A stretch of 23,300 nucleotides of DNA from Lingula anatina. Lineage: Eukaryota > Brachiopoda > Lingulata > Lingulida > Lingulidae. Of this stretch, positions 1-6,854 are shown one piece after another (the first letter of the stretch is position 1; each line of letters begins with the position of its first letter). The notes beneath the pieces were generated by a model. It was not told the DNA's origin and searched no databases. It worked only from the letters and a program-made list of their open reading frames with translations. The stretch is from NCBI RefSeq assembly GCF_001039355.2, contig NW_019775935.1:64001-87300 (forward strand), in the 5' to 3' direction. The translations under genes and the position numbers were made by a program.

Positions 1-959
1 ATGAACTTTTGAATATTTCCTCAGTCAATGCAACGCGTCGGCTGCTTTCAATAGGTGTTTCAGAAAACGCACTGTGGAAATCCTCCACTCAACTATCTCC
101 GTCACCCTGATATCAGAAAGCTGACGTGTGGTGGTTCCCAGCCCATTTCTATCAATGTGACTTGGCTACTGGAGAACACCCCCACTGGCCGCTGAAGAAC
201 CCTGCATTTCGTTCTCCATCGACATTTGGAAAGTTCACATGGTTACTTGTTTTAGAGGCGAATTTCCAATGAATTCAGGAATTCAGGACGAGTCACTGGG
301 CTCACCGGAGAAAAGATCTGAATATTGTACTGTGCATTAATTCAATCAGCAGGATAAATTGCTGGAAAAATCGAAGACTTATGTGGTTCCTTTTGCCAGA
401 TGTCTGCCTTGATGATCACCATGCTAGGGATTTTACATAACCATCAAACGGCTGAGAAGATAGAGAGATACCAATTATGTGCACACATGTGGTCTGTAAC
501 TTTGATAATTAGAAGTGGTTTTGTTCCACAAAGAGATATTAGCTAATTTACTGTGAAATATTTTAGGGAATTTGTATCCGAGTGTCAGAACAGTGACTAA
601 GATAGTGGTAACAGTGGACAATTATGTATCACTGTTTTACTGGTGGGAAACATTTTGTAGACCCGCTGATAAAAAACAACTTAAAATTGTCTCTTGAGAC
701 ACTTTGGCCTACTATATCCAACTATTAACTGGAATTCAATACATTTTGATACCCTGATACTACAAAGCAGATGTTATTTCAAACCGATCATATAACTTCT
801 GACCTAAAGGCTACACTTGCGATTCAATAACTCATCGTTTCAAACTTAATTCAATTTTCTGTCAACGAAAGGCCACATTGTTTGATTTTCCAAATGCCAT
901 TCTTCTTTCTCATTTCCAGTGCTTCATACGTCACTTTGAATCCTCTCACTGCAACCCTA
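1..959. other. Gene-free 5' stretch, no supported feature
   Basis: No convincing coding exon is visible. The first 270 bases are somewhat richer in G+C than the rest, and one frame stays open from 111 to 269 (53 codons, no initiating Met, unrecognised). A good 3' splice-acceptor look-alike, a pyrimidine-rich tract ending in TTTCCAG, lies at about 899-920. The stretch could contain a non-coding exon or be ordinary intergenic DNA; the sequence does not decide this. Confidence 0.5.
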
Positions 960-1140
960 ATTTCATATTTCCGATTGCGCTGATAATAATAATAATAACT
1001 AGAGGATCAGAGAGGCGATACCGCCTCCGAATATTGTACCACCAGCTGGAGTAAGCGCATTCGTATGGAACCCCCCCCTCCAAAAAAAAGGGACACCACC
1101 ACCAGTCTTGTGCTTGACAAGCTCTATAAAATGCAATCAA
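960..1140 (-). repeat. Dispersed repeat, copy 1 (minus orientation, LINE/SINE 3'-end-like)
   Basis: Read on the minus strand, this segment contains GCTGGTGGTACAAT (positions 1034-1047), the same block found on the plus strand at 2534-2547. It also has a short TAA microsatellite at about 982-998. Its right part (1064-1137) matches 1932-1998 in the same orientation over about 70 bases, including shared blocks such as GTATGGAA, CTCTA(T/C)AAAATGCAA and a run of A followed by GGGACACCAC or CGGAGACCAC. Translations of the two copies on the minus strand are also alike, so they are diverged members of one family. The class is not certain. Confidence 0.6.
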
Positions 1141-1332
1141 CAAGAGTTCTCAAATTATGCAAAAAATATAACAAAAAATGTTATAATCAAGCAGATTTTC
1201 CAATTGACCTGCATTTTCCTACCATTCATCACTCCTGTGATTCTCTAGACAAAAGGCCTATTTGTTTTCCTTGAAATGTGTTGTCAGTGGTGCATATATG
1301 CTGACAAAAGAGAAAACCTAGGGGCAACACCG

Positions 1333-1650
1333 GGCACATCTCTGCTAGTTTTGAAGATGAGGGACAAGTAAATATGCAAAGCTCAGTTCATGGTGAAAAA
1401 GTAGGTCAAAGGCCAATTTCAATATCATAGTATATGAATTTCTATTCAAGTTCAATAGTAACCATGGGCATTTCTTTGCTAATTTTGCAGATTTAAAGGC
1501 CAGAAAACATGCAAAAAGCAGTTCATCATAAAAAGTAGGTCAAAGGTCAAATTCAAGGTCACACTTAGATTGCCAGTATATGACTTCCTATTCAACTTTA
1601 ATAGTAACTATGGACCTATCTCTGCCAGTTTTGGAGATATAAGGGACTAA
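1333..1650 (+). repeat. Tandem repeat, about 134-146 bp period, with AGGTCA half-sites
   Basis: Two adjacent units plus the start of a third are visible. The landmark CTGCTAGTTTTG at 1342 recurs as TTGCTAATTTTG at 1476 and CTGCCAGTTTTG at 1622. In between, both full units share AGTTCAT, AAAAAGTAGGTCAAAGG, AGTATATGA and CTATTCAA followed by AATAGTAAC. A diverged relative of the middle part lies at about 2170-2240. This is not coding; all frames are broken. Confidence 0.75.
1537..1561 (+). promoter_or_regulatory. DR1 nuclear-receptor-type element plus extended half-site
   Basis: AGGTCA-A-AGGTCA (1537-1549) is a perfect direct repeat with one-base spacing, the consensus for RXR, HNF4 and COUP-TF type dimers. 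It is followed at 1553-1561 by TCAAGGTCA, the extended half-site bound by ERR, SF-1 and FTZ-F1 type monomers. The sister unit has AGGTCAAAGGCCA at 1403-1415, and the diverged unit has AGGTCAAATGTCA at 2179-2191. The motif match is direct; any binding or function is inference, and the element lies in repeat DNA more than 3 kb from the receptor gene. Confidence 0.3.
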
Positions 1651-1931
1651 ATGTTACAATTTTGGAGTTACAATAATGTGCCATAAATTTTCTACAGAAA
1701 AAAATCAATTAAAATAAAGAAAAGGTCATTTTGGCTGAAATTCTTGAAATGGGAGGTGTTCAGAAGTTCCAGATGTTCAAATTTCATGAAATAATGTCAT
1801 TTTTGACCAGAAGTTGTCTTCCTCGCCAAGCCTTATGTTTTATTTTCCCGGGGCTCAAAATTTATTATCCATTACCGTACTGCACATTTTGCTTTCACCA
1901 CCACAATGTACTTTTTGATACAGCAAAAACC

Positions 1932-2000
1932 GTATGGAATACAAAAAAACGGAGACCACTTCCAGTGTTGGGCTTTACATGCTCTACAAAATGCAAAAAA
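1932..2000 (-). repeat. Dispersed repeat, copy 2 (matches 1064-1137)
   Basis: This is a direct repeat of the segment at 1064-1137, with GTATGGAA, an A-rich run, then a GAGACCAC-type block and CTCTACAAAATGCAA in the same order and spacing. The long plus-strand open frame across 1731-2108 runs straight through the repeat, has no recognisable domain and is probably chance. Confidence 0.55.
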
Positions 2001-2169
2001 GAATGGATCTCTAGCATTAACGGTTCCCGAATTAGAGATCAGTTTCGGTATCTTATGGCCGCTACTACCGTGAAAATGCACCGATTGACCCCAAATTCAC
2101 GGAGATGAAAGATGACCCGAAGGGTAACACTTTCAACAATATTTTTTGAAAATTTTGGCCCGTTTGACC

Positions 2170-2240
2170 TTGAAATAAAGGTCAAATGTCAAATTCAAGG
2201 GCATATTTGAAATCTTCACATATGACTTTCGGATAGCCGT
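2170..2240 (+). repeat. Diverged relative of the 1333-1650 tandem unit
   Basis: AAAGGTCAAATGTCAAATTC followed by AAGGGCA and, further on, CATATGACTTTC matches the order of blocks at 1543-1600. It shows that the AGGTCA-bearing repeat once extended further and has been interrupted, probably by the repeat at 1932-2000. Confidence 0.5.
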
Positions 2241-2449
2241 CTGTAGAATTTTTTCCCATAACTCCTTCCGTAGGGTAGATAATTAGCATTTAATTTTGCC
2301 ATTTTTGGACAAGGGTACATTGCAATGAGTGCCACACCTAGACCTCAGCACCGACAAAGCCCAAATTTTACGTGGAACGAGTTGAGATTATAGGTGACCT
2401 AAATCCAAGAGATGGGTACGCAGGGCCTTACCGTCTAGGAGGAGACGCG

Positions 2450-2548
2450 GTAACGGTGACATGGCGGCGGAGCCGCAGGAGCCGGCGGAACGATCCGGAC
2501 GGGACTAAAACCATGTGTACCGCCAGCGCCTACGCTGGTGGTACAATG

Positions 2549-2604
<56 letters not shown>
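2450..2604 (+). mobile_element. LINE-like 3' end: terminal hairpin plus (AAT)n tail
   Basis: A GC-rich block (2450-2510) is followed by an 11-bp stem with a 6-base loop: GTACCGCCAGC at 2517-2527 pairs with GCTGGTGGTAC at 2534-2544, including one G-T pair. An uninterrupted AAT tract runs directly from it (about 2548-2604, roughly 19 units). A hairpin next to a short-unit tail is typical of the 3' end of non-LTR retrotransposons such as I/Nimb-clade elements or SINEs that copy their tails. No reverse transcriptase remains, so this is a 5'-truncated copy or a SINE; which one is inference. A related block lies inverted at 1034-1047. Confidence 0.5.
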
Positions 2605-2605
<1 letters not shown>

Positions 2606-2914
2606 TTAAAGGACGCACAGTGTTGCAATATAGAGGCTTATTACACAGAGTGGTTGACTTAACGCACCTTATAAAAGCACAAGCTGATCAAGTTTTTTAT
2701 TGCATATCGTTTTCATTTCATACAGCAGCATGTGCATGTAATTCTTTGTGTTTGATAGACCGGTACATGTAAATGATAATATGTTAAAAGTTGTTGAGAC
2801 ATGTGAACCTATTTTAAATAAGTATTTTCTGTTTCAGTCTTTATACATACAAGAACTAAGAAGTGGTTGGAAATTTGCAAATAAGAGACCTGATAGCAAA
2901 TGTGGTTGCTGGAA

Positions 2915-2917
<3 letters not shown>

Positions 2918-2954
<37 letters not shown>

Positions 2955-2985
2955 GGAGATAGATAGAAAGATAGACGGAAAGATA
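2918..2985 (+). repeat. (CA)n followed by GATA-rich microsatellite
   Basis: A perfect CA tract of about 17 units (2918-2952) runs into GGGAGATAGATAGAAAGATAG-type GATA/GAAA units up to about 2985. Open frames across it (His-Thr or Val-Cys runs) are artefacts of the dinucleotide repeat. Confidence 0.95.
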
Positions 2986-3137
2986 GATAAATCGTACTGG
3001 AATGGTGGTAGACCCAAGAGGCAAGTGCTTTACATTTCTACAGCAATTCTGGTTTAAATACATTATCATTTGTGCACTTTCATTATACGAATATTTAAGC
3101 AAACTTTTACCCATTAATTTTAACAATACTACCGGTT

Positions 3138-3163
3138 ATTTGTTTGTTTGTTTGTTTGTTTAT
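3138..3163 (+). repeat. (TTTG)n microsatellite
   Basis: About six TTTG units lie directly after ACCGGTTA. Simple repeat, no gene. Confidence 0.9.
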
Positions 3164-3510
3164 GATTTGTGTTGAATTAATGGAATTAACACCGAGTTCA
3201 AAACAGAATTGTCCTAAATGCAGGGTTTGTTATTTGAATTATTGTAAAACAATCGGGCGGCAAAAGTTTGGGTTTTCTGGCCTACATATTTTCTTCGTAC
3301 ATAATGTACACATTGATCTAGAAATGAAGCCGACTGGCAGTGGCTGGTATTGCGCCCACGTTGAAGACTCAAGCTCATCGAATATACATTGTACTAGTAC
3401 ACGGTAGTGTAAAATGTTGTTCACATGATGTATCTAGTATGGTTATACAGGCAGGCCTACCCAACTACCAGACTCGGCACCGAATGATCCAGAATTCACC
3501 GGTAAATTGG

Positions 3511-3709
3511 ACCACACTACCCGTTTTCAAGGTGTGTATCAGATCGCATTACATAGTATCAGACGCGACACCGCTCTTGCCTAGTACGCGATGTGATAGT
3601 GACGATTCTCAGCGGGGTTGAAAAGCATTGCATCACCACTCAACATTTGTTCAGGGTATGATACTGTGTAATGCGATCTGATACACACCTTGAAAACTGG
3701 TAGTGTGGT
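3511..3709. repeat. Foldback element with 50-bp inverted arms
   Basis: The 50 bases at 3511-3560 are the reverse complement of 3660-3709 with only two mismatches, by direct comparison (arm ends ACCACACTAC and GTAGTGTGGT; inner ends AGTATC and GATACTG). The arms enclose a 99-base spacer with no open frame of note. Such a structure fits a foldback MITE or a local inverted duplication. I see no target-site duplication at the arm ends, so insertion as a transposon is not proven. Confidence 0.8.
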
Positions 3710-3714
3710 CTGAT

Positions 3715-3757
3715 CTGTGATGAACACTCATATTACTTATATGAGTGTTCATCACAG
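3715..3757. repeat. Perfect 19-bp palindromic hairpin
   Basis: CTGTGATGAACACTCATAT (3715-3733) is perfectly complementary to ATATGAGTGTTCATCACAG (3739-3757) across a 5-base loop. The right arm overlaps a 20-bp tandem duplication: 3741-3760 and 3761-3780 differ at two positions. It sits six bases beyond the 50-bp inverted repeat. Confidence 0.85.
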
Positions 3758-3780
3758 TGCATGAGTGTTCAGCACAGTGT
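3741..3780 (+). repeat. 20-bp unit in two tandem copies
   Basis: ATGAGTGTTCATCACAGTGC is followed at once by ATGAGTGTTCAGCACAGTGT. Combined with the hairpin at 3715-3757, this means a GTGTTCATCACAG-type word occurs three times in 65 bases, once inverted. Confidence 0.8.
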
Positions 3781-4928
3781 ATCATATTGTATACAATAAA
3801 AAGTAACTACAGACACAAAGCATGAAGGTAAAATGAGGAACAAGAGGTTTTGTTTTATGATTAAGGTTTCCATGTAAAAAATGCGAGGATTGCCATTCAC
3901 ACACAGAGTATGGTATTTACGTAAGCTAGGGCCAGGATATCACAGATTTTCACATACACGCCGTTTCAGTTGGAAATACTGTAGATGTAGTGCTTGAAAT
4001 TTGCAAACGTTTTCGATTTTCTGTTTATTTTTCGTTAATTCGATTTTTCCCCTTTTACATCTGAGTGCAAGCGGGCTTACTTTTGTAGTATATAGTGGAA
4101 ATGTCTTTGTCCTTCATAATACTATCTCCATTATTTCGACTGCTTTCACCGGAAGTGGTGTGCTCAAAGTTCTGCATTACTCTGTACGCGAGGACAGTGG
4201 ATTTAATAGGTCAAATCGGAAGATCTCCGGAGAAAACAGATAGCACGCTCCGAAAGTTTCAGTGCTATTCAATGATGACGCACAGCTGATTTATCGACAT
4301 AGAGAGTAAGGAGACACCAGTGCTACCATAACGCTGGGAGTATCTTTGAGAAAAGGCATTTACGAATTTTTCCATCATTTCTATATTGAAATAACGTGAT
4401 TTGGAATAGTTCAAAATGCTTTCTTTTTTTGGGCTGTACTTCCGTATATTCTCACACTGGAAAGAAGAGAACATTTACTACTGAAGACACTAAGCGTTGA
4501 CGTCAGATGACTATTGACAGGTTTCCACTCGCACCCGTAATGACAGCGGTTTTACAGTATAAGCAGTGTGCTTGACTCATTGACACGTTCTTCAGCAAAA
4601 TTGTTGGAACTCGGTATCTAAAGCTTAATTACATTATAAAGAATTATTCTCGCACACGTTTCCCTAGAAATGACATTTAAGCTATGTGTCGTTATTCATA
4701 ACTTTTCATTATATCGACGCGGTGGGGAATCGAATGGCTGTCACGAATAGTGGTAGAGACGGCACCAGTATCAGGTAAAATGCCACGAGAGGACAAAACC
4801 CATCTGTAGAGATCAGTAATGGGAGAGCTCTTGTGTTTTAATCAGATGTTCGATATGAATCGGCAAACAGAACGCAGACCAACAGAACATTCATTTATAG
4901 CTATACGCATCTAGGAAGGCATCCTATT
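3781..4928 (+). promoter_or_regulatory. Presumed 5' flank and leader of the receptor gene
   Basis: No protein gene is visible. Individual sites that fit a promoter or leader are a perfect palindromic CRE, TGACGTCA (4498-4505), a consensus ETS site ACCGGAAGTG (4148-4157), and a TATAAA (4635-4640) about 290 bases before the start codon. A pyrimidine-rich tract TTGTGTTTTAATCAG (4831-4845) looks like a splice acceptor for a 5' leader intron. Which of these is used cannot be told from sequence alone, and short motifs like these occur by chance in AT-rich DNA. Confidence 0.3.
4846..4914 (+). CDS. Upstream open reading frame in the receptor leader (22 codons)
   Basis: An ATG directly after the putative acceptor AG at 4844-4845 opens a 22-codon frame that ends in TAG, 14 bases before the receptor ATG and in a different frame. 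It contains a second Met at codon 4. If the transcript leader begins at or before this acceptor, ribosomes meet this frame first and it could lower or gate receptor translation, as uORFs commonly do. The peptide (MFDMNRQTERRPTEHSFIAI and two further residues) is not recognised. It may simply be chance. Confidence 0.25.
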   Translation: MFDMNRQTERRPTEHSFIAIRI

Positions 4929-6854
4929 ATGTTAGAAAATCCTGAGATGAGCCCTGGAAGGAATGTTAGTGCCACTACTTTACAATTGGCAGGAGGGTTA
5001 TCAGGTCATTTAGTAACTGAGGACAGCGGTCACAGTAAAACAAATTTCACCAAAGAACACAGTCTGCAAAACAAAGCAATGTTGAATTCACCAGAAGGAC
5101 ATTTCCACATGTTGTTGAGCCCGGAGTTAAGGTATTTTTTAATCACAGCCATGATTTTAGTTATCCTTTTCACCATCATAGGAAACCTTTTTACTTTGAT
5201 TGCCATTAAAACGGCAAAAAGGCTCCGGTCTATAAGTAATATGTACATTGCCAGTCTGGCTTTCGCGGACTTACTGGTGGGTGCCTTCCCAATGACCATA
5301 ATGCTTGTGTACTCGGTAATATACCAGGATTATTGGCCATTCAGCGAGTCCTTATGTTATGTGTGGCACTACTTGGATTTTCTTACCTGTTCGGCGTCTT
5401 TGACAAACATATGTGTTATAGCTTATGACCGTTGCCAGACGGTGTCCAGACCACTGAGATCTTTATGCACGAGGACCAGACGAAGAGCGTGCCACTTAAT
5501 ATGCATTGCGTGGCTTGTTCCTGTGATCGGGTGGGCTTTATTTTTTACAATTATAAAATTATTCAATGGCGGAAAACTAGCCAACGGAGATTGCCATTTA
5601 TTATGGAAACCTCATATTGTTGTTGTACTGTTTGCAATCCTCCTTATCTATACTCCTGTCGTGGCCACGTTAATTTTGTTCGTGAGAATTGTTAACGCTC
5701 TCAAGGGACATACAGTATCCATACAAAAAAGCATGCGACAAATTAATAGAGACCTAGCACGGATGGACAGTGAGGATGCTGTTAGCATAACAAGTATTCC
5801 AAGCTGTCACAGATTCTCTATTAATTCTCAAGCACCCGCGGACATGAATCGTTGTGTGTTGCGAAAGTGTCCACTAGGCAAAGCAAAAAAATTCAGCCGA
5901 TCTAATGACAGTTCAGGTGGCATCAAAGTGCTGTATAAATCAGCGGTCATACATGGTGATTGTCAGGAAAACCTCTATGGTGAGGACGAGCTACGTGAGC
6001 TTGAACATCAGAAATTTGAGTGGAGAGAAAGGCGGTTAAAAGAACGTGCAGAGGCCAGGAAAAACGACCTTTTTGACGAACATTCGGATGTAACCACGAC
6101 AAATGAAATTAGTTTTACAAATTGTAATGGAGTCGCTGCGCCTGACTTTCGTGGCTGGAGTTTTCAGGGTTACTGCCCTCCTCTTCACCTGAGCAGTAGT
6201 GACAGAGAGGGCCAGGAGAATATTGACATGCCATCGGTGGATCTTCCGTCGTCTCCAAGCATTTTTGAAAATACAAGGAGACACATGTCTCAGAGGTCCT
6301 TCTCAACGGAATCGTCCACCATTACCCCGAAACTAGATGATTTAAAGGAAATTTCTTTTAAATTCCCGACTGTTTCAGAAAATGAGTTTCGCGCACAAAA
6401 AGGCATAAAAGCACTAAGTAACGAATGCGGAAACGTTTCCCATGCTAAATTTCATGATCGAGAGCAGCCGCTAAGGCAGGCAGCATGCCCAGATATGTCT
6501 GATTATAAGATTCATACATATCTGGCAAGGCTTCGAGCTCAATGTGACCGCGGCTCACGAGATGAACGCTCAAGTATTGAGAAAGTGAGATTGCTCCAGC
6601 AATTTCGCGCCGCCAGAACATTGGGTATTATAATGGGCTTCATTATGTTATGTTGGCTGCCGTACAGTGCACTTTGGATTATAGAAAGTTTCTGTGAGCA
6701 CTGCATCCCCCAATATGTTTTTAACATTTTCGTATGGCTCAATTATGTGAACTCTACATTCAACCCCATACTTTACTGCCTTTGCAATCCATGTTACAGA
6801 AAGGCTTTTAAATCAATGATATATGGGAAAAGGAATTTATTTTGTAAGAACTGA
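4929..6854 (+). CDS. Aminergic-type class A GPCR, histamine H3/H1- and muscarinic-like
   Basis: A 641-residue receptor, probably plasma-membrane, sensing a small amine and signalling through G proteins. It is complete in one exon, and its ATG is the first after an in-frame TAA at 4839. An N-terminus of about 65 residues has glycosylation sites at N12 and N39. Seven helices carry class A marks: N86 (1.50), D114 (2.50), C143 (3.25) to pair with C222 in loop 2, W146, amine-binding D150 (3.32), W195 (4.50), P243 (5.50), CWLPY at 575-579 (W6.48) and NPILY at 612-616. Loop 3 is very long (about 257-560), as in muscarinic and H3 receptors, with a charged segment at 352-378. Helices 3, 6 and 7 most resemble H3/H4. 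Oddities: DRC (167-169) replaces DRY; position 6.30 is Q558, not acidic; inferred 5.42, 5.43 and 5.46 are F, A and L, so the polar helix 5 contacts of histamine or catecholamine receptors are missing. The family is certain; the ligand is unknown. Confidence 0.95.
   Translation: MLENPEMSPGRNVSATTLQLAGGLSGHLVTEDSGHSKTNFTKEHSLQNKAMLNSPEGHFHMLLSPELRYFLITAMILVILFTIIGNLFTLIAIKTAKRLRSISNMYIASLAFADLLVGAFPMTIMLVYSVIYQDYWPFSESLCYVWHYLDFLTCSASLTNICVIAYDRCQTVSRPLRSLCTRTRRRACHLICIAWLVPVIGWALFFTIIKLFNGGKLANGDCHLLWKPHIVVVLFAILLIYTPVVATLILFVRIVNALKGHTVSIQKSMRQINRDLARMDSEDAVSITSIPSCHRFSINSQAPADMNRCVLRKCPLGKAKKFSRSNDSSGGIKVLYKSAVIHGDCQENLYGEDELRELEHQKFEWRERRLKERAEARKNDLFDEHSDVTTTNEISFTNCNGVAAPDFRGWSFQGYCPPLHLSSSDREGQENIDMPSVDLPSSPSIFENTRRHMSQRSFSTESSTITPKLDDLKEISFKFPTVSENEFRAQKGIKALSNECGNVSHAKFHDREQPLRQAACPDMSDYKIHTYLARLRAQCDRGSRDERSSIEKVRLLQQFRAARTLGIIMGFIMLCWLPYSALWIIESFCEHCIPQYVFNIFVWLNYVNSTFNPILYCLCNPCYRKAFKSMIYGKRNLFCKN

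Noticed and set aside
111-269. 53-codon open stretch near the window start
   Set aside because: No initiating Met, no matching splice donor seen, and no recognisable motif; could be a partial exon but cannot be supported.
1731-2108. 125-codon plus-strand open frame
   Set aside because: It runs across repeat copy 2 and unrelated repeat DNA, has no recognisable domain, and overlaps a minus-strand frame of similar quality.
2372-2772. Open frames with poly-Ile or poly-Asn
   Set aside because: They are translations of the (AAT)n tract in different frames.
2809-3126. Minus-strand 105-codon frame with Val-Cys run
   Set aside because: Artefact of the CA and GATA microsatellites.
5030-6742. Several minus-strand and alternate-frame open frames inside the receptor
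   Set aside because: They lie wholly within the receptor coding sequence and have no motifs of their own; they are shadows of it.
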